This document shows positions 31,721 to 43,203 of a DNA stretch of 64,000 nucleotides, one piece after another (the stretch's first letter is position 1; each line of letters starts with the position of its first letter). A model generated the notes under the pieces. That model saw nothing but the letters and a program-made list of their open reading frames with translations. It did no database searches and had not been told where the DNA came from. The translations under genes were made by a program, and so were the position numbers. The stretch comes from Luteimonas colneyensis (GTDB lineage Bacteria > Pseudomonadota > Gammaproteobacteria > Xanthomonadales > Xanthomonadaceae). Where the stretch lies: positions 1 through 64,000 of the forward strand of contig NZ_JACSQJ010000001.1 of the NCBI RefSeq assembly GCF_014836665.1. Direction: 5' to 3'.

Positions 31721-32161
31721 ATGAACGAGACCCGCGACGTGATTGGCACCACTACGCCCAGCGAGCGCCAGTGGGCCGCGTGCGCCCACCTCGCCGCGCT
31801 GGTGCTGGCGCTGTGCACCAGCTGGATGGCCGGGATCGCCGGCGTGCTCGGCGCCGGCGCGGTCTACATGTTCAAGCGCGAAGATTCCGCCTTCGTGGCC
31901 GCGCACGCGCGCGAGGCGCTGAACTTCAACCTCAGCATGTTCATCTACGCCGCGGTGGCCTGCGCGATCGCCGTCGTGCTGGTCGGCGCGACCGTGCTCA
32001 CGCTCGGCATCGGCGCGATCGTGACCCTGCCCGCGGGCCTGCTGCTGCTCGCGGTCTTCGTCGTGATCGCGCTGATGTGGTTGGTCTGCAGCGTGATCGC
32101 GGTGCTCCGCGCCTGGAACGGCGAGGCCTACCGCTATCCGCTGACCCTCCGCCTGTTCTGA
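31721..32161 (+). CDS. DUF4870 membrane protein
   Basis: This 146-residue protein has about three or four membrane helices. The DUF4870 pattern is clear: WAACAHLAALV near residue 20, then the loop FKREDSAFVAAHAREALNFNLSM, and a C-terminal ALMWLVCSVIAVLRAWNGEAYRYPLTLRL (read as segments). The ATG is preceded by GAGGA at 9 bases. Function of the family is unknown. It converges with ispA. Confidence 0.9.
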   Translation: MNETRDVIGTTTPSERQWAACAHLAALVLALCTSWMAGIAGVLGAGAVYMFKREDSAFVAAHAREALNFNLSMFIYAAVACAIAVVLVGATVLTLGIGAIVTLPAGLLLLAVFVVIALMWLVCSVIAVLRAWNGEAYRYPLTLRLF

Positions 32162-32173
32162 GGCCCGCCGGGG

Positions 32174-33079
32174 TCAGTACGAGCGGCTGATCGCCAGCCG
32201 TCCTAGCGCGGCCAGCGCGTCGCCGCGCGGGCCCAGCGGCCCGAGCATCGCGTCCATCGTCCGTGCCAGGCCGTCGAGCCGGGCGCGCGAGGCCTCGATG
32301 CCGATCAGCGCGGGGAAGGTGGCCTTGTCCTGCTCGGCGTCCTTGCCCGCGGTCTTGCCGAGCGTGGCGCTTTCGCCCTCGACGTCGAGCAGGTCGTCGC
32401 GGATCTGGAAGGCGAGGCCGAGTGCGTCGGCGAACGCGTCGAGGCGGGCGCGGTCGGCCTCGCCCGCATCGGCGGCGATCGCGCCCATGCGCACCGCGGC
32501 GCGGATCAGGGCGCCGGTCTTGAGCGCGTGCAGGTATTCCAGTGCGTCGATGCCGGCTTCGGCGCCGCGCCCGGTGGCGGCGAGGTCCAGCGCCTGCCCG
32601 CCGCACATGCCCGCGGCGCCGGAGGCGACGGCGAGCTCGCGCAGCATCCCGACGCGCGCGGAGTCGCTGCAGCGCGCCTCGGCTAGGACCGCGAAGGCCA
32701 GCGACTGCAGCGCGTCGCCGGCCAGGATCGCGGTGGCTTCGTCGAAGGCCACATGTACCGTCGGCTGGCCGCGGCGCAGCGCGTCGTCGTCCATCGCGGG
32801 CAGGTCGTCGTGGACGAGGGAATAGGCGTGCACCAGTTCGATCGCGGCGGCGGCGGCGTCCAGCGCTGGCTCGTCGGCGCCGAACGCGGTGCCGGTGGCA
32901 TAGGCCAGCAGCGGGCGCATGCGCTTGCCCCCGAGCAGCACGGCGTGGCGCATGGCTTCGCCGAGGCGGGCTTCGGCGGCCGGATGTTGCGCGAGGGCGT
33001 CTTCGAGCACGCCGTCGATGCGGCGGCGCCAGGCGTCCAGGCGCGCGGCAACCTCGCCGCCGCCGGGCGCGTCAGGCAT
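32174..33079 (-). CDS. ispA: Farnesyl (geranyl) diphosphate synthase
   Basis: This 301-residue trans-prenyltransferase condenses IPP with DMAPP and GPP to make farnesyl diphosphate. The first aspartate-rich motif is DDLPAMDDD, with RRGQPTVH after it, and the second is [15 protein letters not shown] near residue 48 binds IPP. The start overlaps the xseB stop by 8 bases. It supplies the substrate for UppS, encoded upstream in the same window. Confidence 0.94.
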   Translation of the reverse strand: MPDAPGGGEVAARLDAWRRRIDGVLEDALAQHPAAEARLGEAMRHAVLLGGKRMRPLLAYATGTAFGADEPALDAAAAAIELVHAYSLVHDDLPAMDDDALRRGQPTVHVAFDEATAILAGDALQSLAFAVLAEARCSDSARVGMLRELAVASGAAGMCGGQALDLAATGRGAEAGIDALEYLHALKTGALIRAAVRMGAIAADAGEADRARLDAFADALGLAFQIRDDLLDVEGESATLGKTAGKDAEQDKATFPALIGIEASRARLDGLARTMDAMLGPLGPRGDALAALGRLAISRSY

Positions 33080-33338
33080 CGTCGCCGAGGCCCGGGAACG
33101 GCGTGCCGGCGTCGGGCTGCTGCGGATCGGTGAGCAGGCGCACGCGCAGCTCGGCGGCTTCCAGTGCCTGCTGGCAGCGTCGGTAGAGGGCCACGCCGCG
33201 CTCGTAGGCGGCGAGCGAATCCTCGAGTCCCATGTCCCCGTGTTCCATCCTGCCGACCAGCTGCTCGAGCGCGTCGAGGGAGGCTTCGAAGTCGGCGACC
33301 GGGGAGGTGGCGTTGGCGGCGTCGGGCTTGGCGGACAT
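33072..33338 (-). CDS. xseB: Exodeoxyribonuclease VII small subunit
   Basis: This 88-residue small subunit associates with XseA to degrade single-stranded DNA. The family core [32 protein letters not shown] (read as consecutive segments) and the helix [19 protein letters not shown] are complete. It overlaps ispA by 8 bases, a common pairing. tilS lies directly upstream, with a 10-base gap. Confidence 0.95.
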   Translation of the reverse strand: MSAKPDAANATSPVADFEASLDALEQLVGRMEHGDMGLEDSLAAYERGVALYRRCQQALEAAELRVRLLTDPQQPDAGTPFPGLGDDA

Positions 33339-33348
33339 GGCCTCGAGT

Positions 33349-34665
33349 TTACGCCAAGTCATGCCAGCGCAGGCGCGCACCGCGGGCGCGCAGCCAGTCG
33401 TCCAGCGTTGCGGAGACGAGCAGGTCGCCGGCGGCAAGCAGTCGACCTTCAGCGTCGGACAGCAGCGGCATGCGCGCGCGCTGCCAGGGCGGGCAGCCGC
33501 TGTCCTGGAGCAGATGCTTGAGCGCGTGCGAATGGCGGCGACCGGGCAGCCGCATGCGCTCTCCGCCGCGCCGCGGGTGCGCGAGCAGCGGTGTGTCGAA
33601 AGCCTCCGCGCCCTCCAGCACGAGCCGGCCACCGCCGGACAGGGCCAGCGGCGCGCGGCCGTCCCAGAGCTGCGACCACGCCGCGGGCAACGGCGGGGCG
33701 TCGGGCACCGCATGGAGATGGCCGCGCCACGCGCGGATCTGGGCGCCGGCCCAGCGGAATGCGGCGGCGCCATCGGCGCGCGCGCCGAGCATCGCATCAA
33801 GGCCGGCGACGCCCGCCGCGGGCAGCGGCGGCAGTCCGAGGCGTGCCGTCCACGCGCGCAGCAGGCGCGCGCGTCGCGCTGCGGGAAGCGCGGCGAGCGC
33901 GGCGATCGGCAGCCGGTCCCCCGCATCCGGCACCCCGTCCTCGAGCAGCGCGTCCAGCGCCGCGGCGTCGGCGTCGGCCAGCAGGTCCGCGGCCTCCGCG
34001 CACAGCGCGGCGCTGCGCGCGAGGGCGGCGGAGGCCTCGGGCCAGCGCTGCCGCAGCAGCGGCAGGACCTGATGGCGCAGCAGGCTGCGCGCGTGGGTGG
34101 GATCGGCGTTCGCCGGGTCCTCGATCCAGTCCAGTCCGTTCGCGCGCGCCCAGGCTTCGAGCGCCGCGCGCGGCTGCGCCAGCAGCGGCCGCCACATCCA
34201 GCCGGACGCGAAGCGCCGCCACGGCCGCATCGCCGCGAGGCCGTCCGGCCCGGACGCACGCAGCGCGCGCATCAGGAAGGTTTCCGCCTGGTCGTCGAGG
34301 TGGTGCGCGAGCGCCAGCACCTCGCCGGCGCCGAGCGCGCCGGCGAACGCCTGGTGCCGCGCCGTCCGCGCCGCCGCTTCCAGCCCGAGGCCGCTGTCGC
34401 GTGCCACGTCGACCCGTAGCACCTGCAGCGGCACGCCCAGCGCCGCGCAGGCGGCCTCGCAGCGGCGGGCCCAGGCATCGGCGTGGTCGTGCAGGCCGTG
34501 GTGCACGTGCAGGGCGCGCAGGCCACGCTCGCGAATCCCGGGCAGGGCCGCGAGCCGGTGCAGCAATACGGTGGAGTCGAGGCCGCCGCTGAACGCCACC
34601 GCCACCCCGGCCGCGTCCGCGTCCCCGGGAAGGGCGAACACGGGATCGGGAAGCGTCAGGTCCAT
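33349..34665 (-). CDS. tilS: tRNA(Ile)-lysidine synthetase
   Basis: This 438-residue enzyme converts C34 of the CAU anticodon of tRNA-Ile to lysidine. The PP-loop [17 protein letters not shown] near residue 22 binds ATP. The [14 protein letters not shown] and [25 protein letters not shown] segments follow, and the C-terminal domain has [22 protein letters not shown]. It lies between accA and xseB. Confidence 0.94.
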   Translation of the reverse strand: MDLTLPDPVFALPGDADAAGVAVAFSGGLDSTVLLHRLAALPGIRERGLRALHVHHGLHDHADAWARRCEAACAALGVPLQVLRVDVARDSGLGLEAAARTARHQAFAGALGAGEVLALAHHLDDQAETFLMRALRASGPDGLAAMRPWRRFASGWMWRPLLAQPRAALEAWARANGLDWIEDPANADPTHARSLLRHQVLPLLRQRWPEASAALARSAALCAEAADLLADADAAALDALLEDGVPDAGDRLPIAALAALPAARRARLLRAWTARLGLPPLPAAGVAGLDAMLGARADGAAAFRWAGAQIRAWRGHLHAVPDAPPLPAAWSQLWDGRAPLALSGGGRLVLEGAEAFDTPLLAHPRRGGERMRLPGRRHSHALKHLLQDSGCPPWQRARMPLLSDAEGRLLAAGDLLVSATLDDWLRARGARLRWHDLA

Positions 34666-34709
34666 GGCGCCGGTAGCGCGCCCGGGCGGCTGCGCGACGA
34701 CGAGGCGGC

Positions 34710-35669
<960 letters not shown>

Positions 35670-35746
35670 CGACGGCTTCGGTCGGAAAAGGGGTGAGTCT
35701 AGCGGGTTCGGCCGCGGGGGGCCGTACGTCGGGGTGTGGCGGAGGC

Positions 35747-38700
35747 TCAGCCGGCGGCCCAGGGACGGCTGCCCATGGCGACATGGACGACGCGCACGCC
35801 GTCCTCGCCGCGCAGGCGGTCGACCAGGTCGGGGTCCACGCGCACGGCATGGGCGCCGTCGAGGTCGAGCGAGCCGGCGCTGCCCGCGGGCAGCAGCAGG
35901 TCCAGTCGCAGCGGCGTCTGGCCCGGGCGGTGCGTTGCCAGCAGGGCGTCCACGCGCTCCAGGGTGCCCGCCACCGACAGGTCCAGGCGCAGCGACAGCC
36001 GCCGCGCGGACTGCTGGCAGACTTCGTGGAAGTCCCAGGCGCGTCGCGCGCGCAGCGAGAAGCCGCCGCTGAACTCGTCTTCGCGCAGGCCGCCCTCGAC
36101 GATCACGATGCGGCCCGTGGTCAGCAGCGGCGCATGCTCCATCCAGGCCTCGGAGAAGAAGGCGCACTCGAGGCGTCCGCGGCCGTCCTCCAGCACCACG
36201 AAGGCCTGGCTCTCGCCGCGCTTGCGGATGCCGGTGACCTGTCCGGCGACGATCGCGGGAACGTCCGGGCGCCAGCCGCCGCGTCCGCCTTCACCGTTGC
36301 CGTTGCCGCCCTTGCGCGCGCTGCTGCCCGACTCCCACAGGGCGTCGAGCTGCCCGAGGTCGGTCCCCACCAGGGCCGTGAGCTCGCTGCGGTAGGGGTC
36401 CAGCGGGTGGCCGCTGAGGTAGTGGCCGAGCGTGTCCCGCTCGCCGGCGAGCTTCTGCGCCAGCGGCCACTCCGGCACCTCCGGCAGGGTGATCTGCGCC
36501 GCGGCGGCCGCGGGCTCCGCGAAACCGCCGAACAGCGAGGCCTGGCCGGCCTCGCGCTCGCGCGCCAGCTGTTCGGTGGCCTTGAGCACCTCCGGGAGCT
36601 GCAGCATGAGCGAGGCGCGGTTGCAGCCCAGCGCGTCGAGCGCGCCGGCATTGACCAGCGCCTCGAGCGTGCGGCGGTTGAGGCGCGCCGATTCGTTGCG
36701 GCGGCAGAAGTCGAGCAGGTCGACGTAGGCGCCACCGCGCGTGCGCTCGTCGGCGATCGCCTCGCAGGCGCCCTGGCCCACGCCCTTCACCGCGCCCAGG
36801 CCGTAGCGCAGCGTGCGCGGGTCGATCGCCTCGAACATGTAGGACGAATGGTTCACGTCCGGCGGCAGCACCTCCAGCCCCAGCGCACGCGCCTCGGCGA
36901 GGAAGCCCACGACCTTGTCGGTGCTGTCCATGTCGCTCGACAGCACCGCGGCCATGAACTCGGCCGGATGGTGGGCCTTGAGCCAGGCGGTCTGGTAGGA
37001 CACCAGCGCGTAGGCGGCGGCGTGCGACTTGTTGAAGCCGTAGCCGGCGAACTTCTCCAGCAGGTCGAAGATCGGGCCCGAGACTTTCGGCTCGATGCCG
37101 TGCGTCTCCTGCGCGCCGGCCTCGAACTTGGCGCGTTCGCGCGCCATTTCCTCGACCTTCTTCTTGCCCATCGCGCGGCGCAGCAGGTCGGCGCCGCCCA
37201 GCGAGTAGCCGCCCAGGATCTGCGCGGTCTGCATCACCTGCTCCTGGTACACCACCACGCCGTAGGTCGGCGCCAGCACGGGCTCCAGCAGGGGATGCGG
37301 GTAGACCACCTCGGCGCGGCCGTGCTTGCGCTCGATGAAGTCCGGGATCAGGTCCATCGGGCCCGGGCGGTACAGCGACACCAGCGCGATCAGGTCCTCG
37401 AAGCGGTCGGGCTTCGCGCGCTTGAGCAGCTCGCGCATGCCGCGCGATTCGAACTGGAACACCGCCACGGTATCGCCGCGCGCGAACAGCTCGTAGGTCT
37501 TCGCGTCGGTCAGCGGCAGCGCCGCGATGTCGAGCGGGGGCGCGTCGCCGCCGGCGTGGCGCCGGTTGATCGCCTTCACCGCCCAGTCGATGATCGTCAG
37601 CGTGCGCAGGCCGAGGAAGTCGAACTTCACCAGGCCGATGGCCTCGACGTCGTCCTTGTCGAACTGGGTCACCGGGTTGCGGCCGGCGCCCTCGCCGTCG
37701 TGTTCGGCGAACAGCGGGCAGAAGTCGGACAGCGGCGAGGGCGCGATCACCACGCCGCCGGCGTGCTTGCCGGCGTTGCGGGTCAGGTCCTCGAGCTGCA
37801 GGGCGAGGTCGATCAGCTCGCGGACGTCGTCCTCGTCGTGGTAGCGCGCGATCAGCTCGTCCGAGCGCCAGGCGTCGTCCTTCTTTCCCTTTTCGGTGCG
37901 GCCGAGCGCGTCGGGCAGCGACACGCCCAGCGTCATCGGCACCAGCTTGGCGATGCCGTCGACCAGGCCGAAGGGATAGCCCAGCGCGCGCCCGGCATCG
38001 CGCACCACCGCCTTCGCGGCCATGGTGCCGTAGGTGATGATCTGGCTGACCCGGTCGCGGCCGTACTTGCGCGCGACGTAGTCGATGACCTCGTCGCGGC
38101 GGTCCATGCAGAAGTCGATGTCGAAGTCGGGCATCGACACGCGTTCGGGATTCAGGAAGCGCTCGAACAGCAGGTCGTAGGGCAGGGGATCGAGGTCGGT
38201 GATCTCCAGCGCCCAGGCCACCAGCGAACCCGCGCCCGAACCGCGGCCCGGGCCCACCGGGATGCCCTGTTCCTTGCCCCAGCGGATGAAGTCCGAAACG
38301 ATCAGGAAGTAGCCCGGGAAGCCCATCCGGATGATCACGTCCAGCTCGGTCTCGAGCCGCGCTTCGTAGCTGGCGCGATCGTGGCCGGCCGCCAGCGGCG
38401 CGTGCTCCAGCCGCCGTGCCAGGCCGTCGCGGGCCTCGCTGCGGATCCATGAGTCGAGGGTGTGGTCTTCCGGGACCGGGAAGGCGGGCAGGTAGTAGGT
38501 GCCCAGGCGCAACTCGAGGTTGCAGCGCTGCGCCAGCGAAACGGCGTTGTCGATCGCGTCGGGCGCGTCGGCGAACAGCTCCGCCATCTCGTCGCCGGAC
38601 TTCAGGAACTGCTCGGCGGTGTAGTCGCGCGGGCGGCGCGGGTCGTCGAGCACGCGGCCCGAGGCGATGCAGACCCGCGCCTCGTGGGCCTCGAATCCCT

Positions 38701-39310
38701 CGCGGTCGATGAAGCGCACCTCGTTGCCGGCGACCACCGGCAGCGCGCACAGCGAGGAGGCCTGCAGGGCGAAATCGTTGAAGGCGGCCTCGTCGGCGAA
38801 GCCGCAGCGCGCCAGCGCCAGGTGCAGGCCGTCGCCGAACACGCCGCCCCAGTCGCGCAGCCAGGCCTCGGCCTGGTCGTGTCGGCCGGCCGAGACCAGG
38901 CGTCCGGCCGGGGAGTGCCGGCCGGCGAGCGCGAACAGGCCGGCGTGGTCGTCGCGCAGCCAGTCCGGCCGCACCACCACGCCGTCGTGCCGCTGCCCTT
39001 CCATCCACGCCCGGGTCAGCAGGCGCGACAGCGACAGGTAGCCGTCGTGGTCGCGACAGAGCAGGGTGAGCGTGGCGGGCGCCTCGTCGCCTTCGGCCAG
39101 GCTGATGTCGGCGCCGGCGATCGGCTTGATGCCGGCGCCTTCGGCGGCGCGGAAGAATTTGACCAGCGAAAACAGGTTGTTGCGGTCGGTCACCGCCACC
39201 GAAGGCTGGCCCAGGGCCACGCAGCGCTTGACGAGTTCCGGGATCCGGATCGTCGAGTCGGCGAGCGAGTACTCGCTGTGGAGGGCAAGGTGGACGAAGC
39301 GTCGGGACAT
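35747..39310 (-). CDS. dnaE: DNA polymerase III subunit alpha
   Basis: This 1187-residue catalytic subunit of the replicative polymerase begins with a PHP domain ([14 protein letters not shown]). The catalytic aspartates are in [35 protein letters not shown] precedes them. The helix-hairpin-helix region contains [17 protein letters not shown], and the C-terminal OB-fold region is around [19 protein letters not shown]. The length is close to E. coli DnaE (1160). A good candidate promoter lies just upstream. Confidence 0.97.
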   Translation of the reverse strand: MSRRFVHLALHSEYSLADSTIRIPELVKRCVALGQPSVAVTDRNNLFSLVKFFRAAEGAGIKPIAGADISLAEGDEAPATLTLLCRDHDGYLSLSRLLTRAWMEGQRHDGVVVRPDWLRDDHAGLFALAGRHSPAGRLVSAGRHDQAEAWLRDWGGVFGDGLHLALARCGFADEAAFNDFALQASSLCALPVVAGNEVRFIDREGFEAHEARVCIASGRVLDDPRRPRDYTAEQFLKSGDEMAELFADAPDAIDNAVSLAQRCNLELRLGTYYLPAFPVPEDHTLDSWIRSEARDGLARRLEHAPLAAGHDRASYEARLETELDVIIRMGFPGYFLIVSDFIRWGKEQGIPVGPGRGSGAGSLVAWALEITDLDPLPYDLLFERFLNPERVSMPDFDIDFCMDRRDEVIDYVARKYGRDRVSQIITYGTMAAKAVVRDAGRALGYPFGLVDGIAKLVPMTLGVSLPDALGRTEKGKKDDAWRSDELIARYHDEDDVRELIDLALQLEDLTRNAGKHAGGVVIAPSPLSDFCPLFAEHDGEGAGRNPVTQFDKDDVEAIGLVKFDFLGLRTLTIIDWAVKAINRRHAGGDAPPLDIAALPLTDAKTYELFARGDTVAVFQFESRGMRELLKRAKPDRFEDLIALVSLYRPGPMDLIPDFIERKHGRAEVVYPHPLLEPVLAPTYGVVVYQEQVMQTAQILGGYSLGGADLLRRAMGKKKVEEMARERAKFEAGAQETHGIEPKVSGPIFDLLEKFAGYGFNKSHAAAYALVSYQTAWLKAHHPAEFMAAVLSSDMDSTDKVVGFLAEARALGLEVLPPDVNHSSYMFEAIDPRTLRYGLGAVKGVGQGACEAIADERTRGGAYVDLLDFCRRNESARLNRRTLEALVNAGALDALGCNRASLMLQLPEVLKATEQLAREREAGQASLFGGFAEPAAAAAQITLPEVPEWPLAQKLAGERDTLGHYLSGHPLDPYRSELTALVGTDLGQLDALWESGSSARKGGNGNGEGGRGGWRPDVPAIVAGQVTGIRKRGESQAFVVLEDGRGRLECAFFSEAWMEHAPLLTTGRIVIVEGGLREDEFSGGFSLRARRAWDFHEVCQQSARRLSLRLDLSVAGTLERVDALLATHRPGQTPLRLDLLLPAGSAGSLDLDGAHAVRVDPDLVDRLRGEDGVRVVHVAMGSRPWAAG

Positions 39311-39334
39311 CGCGGGACCGCAGGTGCAGCACGC

Positions 39335-39363
39335 AGGGTAGGGTCCCGCCCCCGCGCGGACAA
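39335..39363 (-). promoter_or_regulatory. Candidate sigma-70 promoter of dnaE-accA
   Basis: On the minus strand, TTGTCC (39358-39363) and TACCCT (39335-39340) are separated by 17 bases, and the -10 lies 24 bases before the dnaE ATG. The -35 matches four of six consensus bases and the -10 three of six, so support is moderate. Confidence 0.4.
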
Positions 39364-39394
39364 GGCTTGACAGCCGCGTCCGCGCGGGCGGCCC

Positions 39395-40027
39395 TCAGTG
39401 CACGCGGAACAGCGGGGCGGCACCCGGATGGACATAGGTTTCGGCGCCGCGCATGGCGACGTGCGCGCGCAGCGCGATCTCGGCGCACCGGGCCTCCAGC
39501 CACTCGTCGCGGCCGAACGGGAAGCTGCGTGGCCGCTCGCCGCGCAGCAGCGCCTCTTCGGTGCGCAGCCGCCGGAAGTCGAAGTAGGCCTCGACGTCGG
39601 CGGCCAGCGCGGGCCATGCGATGTCGAACAGCACGGCGGTGTCCAGCCCGCCGACCACCGGAACGGCGTCGGGCACCAGGCGCTCGTGGCCGCGGGCGTA
39701 GTCCGTGAGCAGTGCGATGCGCTCCACCTGCGCGGGCGCCAGGCGCCATCCAGGCTCGCGGGCCAGCATGCGCACCGCCCGCAGGCAGCGGCTGCGCTGG
39801 CGGATGCAGGGGGCCAGCGGATGGCCGGCGTAGGCCCTGGCGAGGCTGCGCGATGCGCTGGCGATGCCGTCGAGGGTGGGGATCTCGTCGGAGCTGGCCA
39901 GCGCACGCGCGACCGACCGGAAGCGCGCGAGGCTCCGCTCGCCCGGTTCGAAGCCGGCGATGCGATGGCGCCGGGCCCTCGCGGGCTGGCTGGCGGGCAG
40001 GGGCAGGATGTCGAGGATGGCGTGCAT
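39395..40027 (-). CDS. DUF1232-like (YkvA-type) protein
   Basis: This 210-residue protein contains a segment resembling DUF1232: LTDYARGHERLVPDAVPVVGGLDTAVLFDIAWPAL (about residues 110-145), where RLVPDAVPVVGGLDT matches the usual DLIPDFIPVLGxLDD pattern. The N-terminal half is a helix-rich domain with Cys residues (PCIRQRSRCLRAV), which I do not recognise. GGAG precedes the ATG. The gene is divergent from the winged-helix regulator and shares its upstream region. Its role is unknown. Confidence 0.7.
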   Translation of the reverse strand: MHAILDILPLPASQPARARRHRIAGFEPGERSLARFRSVARALASSDEIPTLDGIASASRSLARAYAGHPLAPCIRQRSRCLRAVRMLAREPGWRLAPAQVERIALLTDYARGHERLVPDAVPVVGGLDTAVLFDIAWPALAADVEAYFDFRRLRTEEALLRGERPRSFPFGRDEWLEARCAEIALRAHVAMRGAETYVHPGAAPLFRVH

Positions 40028-40093
40028 GGCGGTCTCCGCGTAGGCACCGGATCGGCGCGGATGCAGGTTCGCGCGGCGCGCGCCGCGAAGCTT

Positions 40094-40133
40094 GATGGAA
40101 ACCCGGGGAAGCGGTGATGGAATCGCGATGGAA
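40094..40133. promoter_or_regulatory. Phased GGAA boxes between DUF1232 gene and regulator
   Basis: Three exact GATGGAA copies occur at 40094-40100, 40116-40122 and 40127-40133, and a degenerate copy (CGGGGAA) lies at 40104-40110. The GGAA cores are spaced 10, 12 and 11 bases apart, so all face one side of the helix. This is the arrangement expected for tandem winged-helix (OmpR-type) binding, and the adjacent gene encodes such a domain. The assignment is inferred. Confidence 0.45.
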
Positions 40134-40201
40134 GCCGGTTTTCCGCGATCCCCGCGTTCTTACCCGATCACCCTGCCATTCGCGTCCGCCAGGGGCACGC
40201 A

Positions 40202-42263
40202 GTGCATGACGAGGAGCGCATCTACCGCTTCGGCGACATCGAAGTGGATCCCGGGGCCCATCGCGTCACGCGCATGGGCCGCGAGGTGGCGCTCGAACCC
40301 AAGGCCTATGCGGTGCTGCTGGCGCTGCTGGCCCGGCCGGGGCACGCCATCGAGCGCGACGACCTGCTGGACCAGGTGTGGGGCCACCGCCACGTCACGC
40401 CGGGCGTGCTGAACCGCGTGGTCGCGCAGCTGCGCAAGGCGCTGGGCGACGAAGCCGAGCATCCGCGCTACATCCAGACGCTGCACGCGGTCGGATACCG
40501 CTTCATGGCGGTGCCCGAGGTGATCGTGCCCGACGACGTCACCCCGGAAATTTCCGCTGCGCCCGCCGCTGAAATTTTCCCGTTCCCCGGCAGGTCCGCG
40601 ACGGGCCGGACGCCCGTGGTCGCGCTGCGCGACTGGCTTCCGCACGCGGTGGTGGTCGTGGCCATCGTGCTGGCGCTGGCCTGGTGGCAGCGGCTGGACG
40701 GCCTGCCGGCCGGCGGCGGCGCGGCGATTGCGCTTCGGCCGTTCACGACCCTGGGCGGAGGCACCGAGGACGACGCCTGGTTCGCCGAGGGCCTCGCGGT
40801 GGAAATGCACGATGCCCTCGCGTCGGTGCCGGGACTGCGGGTGGCGGCGCTGATGGCGGAAACCGATCCGCGCCGCGATGGCGACGTGCGCGAACTGGGG
40901 CGCGCGCTGGGCGTCGATGCGGTGCTGGACGCCAGCATCCGCCGCGACGGCGACCGGGTGCGGATCAGCGCGCGCCTGAGCGACACCGCCACCGGCTACG
41001 TCCTGTGGAGCCGCTCCTACGAACACTCGATGTCCGAGCTGTTCGCCACCCAGGGCGCGATCGCCGGCGAGGTCGTGGAGTCCATGTTGGGCGCCATGCC
41101 GGCCGCGCGCGAGTCGCTGCGGACGCGACTGGCGCCCACGCGCAGCGTGGCGGCGTTCGATGCCTACCTGCGCGGGCGCCACCTGCAGCGTGCGGCGCCG
41201 GACCGCGCCCGCCAGCAGGAGGCGGCCGAGGCCTTCCGCGCGGCGCTGGCCGAGGATTCGGGCTTCGTCCTCGCGCAATCGGCACTGTGCGCTACCGAGG
41301 TGCGACGCTTCGAGTACTGGAACGACACCGGGGCCCATGCGCGCGCGCCTGGCCTGCGCGCGCGTGCAGGACGCGGATCCCCTGCCGGCCGAGGCCGCGC
41401 TGGCCCTGGGCAACCTCGACCGCGTCGATGGCCGGTTCGCCGAGGCGCTGCGCAGGTTCCGCCTGGCCGCCGCCGACCCCGCCAGCGCGGCACTGGCCGA
41501 GGTCGGCATGGGCAAGGTCGAGGCCGCGCGCGGCCAGCCCGACCGCGCCCGGTCGCACTTCCAGGCCGCGCTGGACGTCGCGCCGGATGACGCCCAGGTC
41601 CGGGCCGAGGTCGGGTTCCAGGCGTACCGCGACGGTCGCCTCGAGGACGCGACCGCCAGTTACAGGCGGGCGCTCGAGCTTGCGCCGGACAATGCCGGCT
41701 ACTGGAACACCTACGGGTTCCTGTGGCTGCTGCAGGGCAACGCCGCGGAGGCGGCGCGTGCCTTCGAACGCTCGATCGCGATCGAGCCCAGCGCCGACGT
41801 GCTGGCGAACTTCGCCACCCTGCGCAGCCAGGCCGGCGAGCACGACGCGGCGCTGGCGCTGTACCGCCGGGCGCTCGAGCTCGACCCGGAGGACTATCTC
41901 AACTGGGGCAACCTGGCCGACGGCCTGGCGGCCAGCGGGGCGCCGGCCAGCGAGGTGGCGGCGGCCTATGCCGAGGCGGAGCGGCGCGTGCGCCGCTACC
42001 TGGCGCTGGACGCCGGCAGCGGCTATGCGATGGCAGCGCTGGGCTGGTACAGCGCCAATCTGGGACGGCGCGAGGAAGCCCTGTCGATGGTGGCGCGTGC
42101 GCGCGTCGCCGAACATGGCGACCCTGCCGAGATCGCGCTGTACAACGCCGAGACGCTGTCGCTGCTCGGCGACGCCGCGGCCTCGGAACGCGAGCTGGCG
42201 CGCGCGAGGACATCCGGCATGGCGGAGGCGCGGATCCGTGCCAGCCCGGTGCTGGGGCAGTGA
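40202..42263 (+). pseudogene. CadC-like winged-helix regulator with TPR domain, frameshifted
   Basis: The first part (40202-about 41335) encodes an OmpR/CadC-type winged helix at residues 5-100 (ALEPKAYAVLLALL, YIQTLHAVGYRF), one membrane helix (about 145-162), a periplasmic segment (AIALRPFTTLGGGTEDDAWFAEGL) resembling the TolB-like fold in these regulators, and the first TPR. Near 41330-41350 the coding sense moves by +1. The remainder (to 42263) continues with tetratricopeptide repeats (for example AYRDGRLEDATASYRRALELAP). Removing one base near the GGGGCCC at 41330 would give one 686-residue protein. GTG start. Without correction the first frame stops at 41590. Either a true frameshift mutation or a sequencing error is possible. 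Confidence 0.8.
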
Positions 42264-42360
42264 GGCCGTGCGGTCGCCGTGGCCGCGCGGAGGCATCCCC
42301 GAAAGGGCCGGCGGGGCGCGTTGACCGGCCCGTAGCACTCGACCACCAGGAGGCATCGCC

Positions 42361-42531
42361 ATGGTCAGCAGGAAACATCCGGACCTTCCGGGCAAGGCGC
42401 AGGTGCCGGCAACCGGCAGGGATTCCCCGAAGAAGGTGGAAGCGCCCCTTCCGGGCGCCGCCGACGACCGCCAGGCCAAGGCGGGCACCTTGCGCCGGCG
42501 GCCCAAGAGCGGGGGGCCGGTGACCCGCTAG
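42361..42531 (+). CDS. 56-residue basic hypothetical protein
   Basis: ATG at 42361 is preceded by AGGAGG at 42348-42353 with 7-base spacing, one of the strongest ribosome binding sites in the window. The product is 56 residues, rich in Lys, Arg, Pro and Gly, with no membrane helix or signal peptide, starting VSRKHPDLPGKAQ and ending PKSGGPVTR. I do not recognise a family. It stands alone between the regulator and the rnhB 3' end. The codon use is typical of the genome. Confidence 0.65.
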   Translation: MVSRKHPDLPGKAQVPATGRDSPKKVEAPLPGAADDRQAKAGTLRRRPKSGGPVTR

Positions 42532-42546
42532 CACCTGCCGGCCGGC

Positions 42547-43203
42547 TCAGCCGGCGGCGAACAGGTCGCGCGCACCGGCCTCGCGCACGGGCGCGAAGCT
42601 CCTGCGATGCTGCGGGCAGGGGCCGTGCGCGCGCAGCGCGGCCAGGTGCGCGGGCGTGCCGTAGCCCTTGTGGCCGTCGAAGCCGTAGGCCGGGAACTCG
42701 CCGTGCAGGGCCAGCATGGCGCGATCGCGCGTCACCTTGGCCAGGATGGACGCGGCGGCGATGCTGCGGTCGCGGGCATCGCCGCCGACCCAGGCCTCGG
42801 CGGCGCAGGGCAGTCCGGGCGGGATCGCGTTGCCGTCGATCCGGGCCAGCCCGGCCACGTGCGCCACCGCCTCCATGGCGCGGCGCATGCCGAGCATGGT
42901 GGCCTGGTAGATGTTGATGCGGTCGATCTCGGCGGCGTCGATCGCCACCACGTGCCAGGCCAGGGCGCGGTCGACGATGCGCGCGTACAGCTCTTCGCGG
43001 CGCGCGTGCGCGAGCTGCTTGGAGTCGTCGAGGCCGTTGATCCGGGGACGGACCGGGTCGAACACCACGGCCGCGACGACCACCGGCCCGGCGAGCGGTC
43101 CACGGCCGGCCTCGTCGATGCCCGCGACCAGCGCGGACACCGCCGCCGCACCGGCCGGCGCGGGGCGCGCGCGGACGCCGGCCAGCGGTGCGCGCTGCCT
43201 CAC
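42547..43203 (-). CDS. rnhB: Ribonuclease HII
   Basis: This enzyme removes ribonucleotides and RNA primers from DNA. The active site strand [22 protein letters not shown] carries the metal Asp and Glu, DDSKQL is intact, and the C-terminus has [15 protein letters not shown] and the usual HRRSFAPV. The GTG start chosen overlaps the lpxB stop as GTGA, giving 218 residues with a non-conserved N-terminal extension. A GTG at 43138-43140 (197 residues) is the alternative. Confidence 0.92.
   Translation of the reverse strand: MRQRAPLAGVRARPAPAGAAAVSALVAGIDEAGRGPLAGPVVVAAVVFDPVRPRINGLDDSKQLAHARREELYARIVDRALAWHVVAIDAAEIDRINIYQATMLGMRRAMEAVAHVAGLARIDGNAIPPGLPCAAEAWVGGDARDRSIAAASILAKVTRDRAMLALHGEFPAYGFDGHKGYGTPAHLAALRAHGPCPQHRRSFAPVREAGARDLFAAG

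Noticed and set aside
39367..39372. TTGACA on the plus strand upstream of dnaE
   Set aside because: There is no -10 at suitable distance and no plus-strand gene starts nearby.
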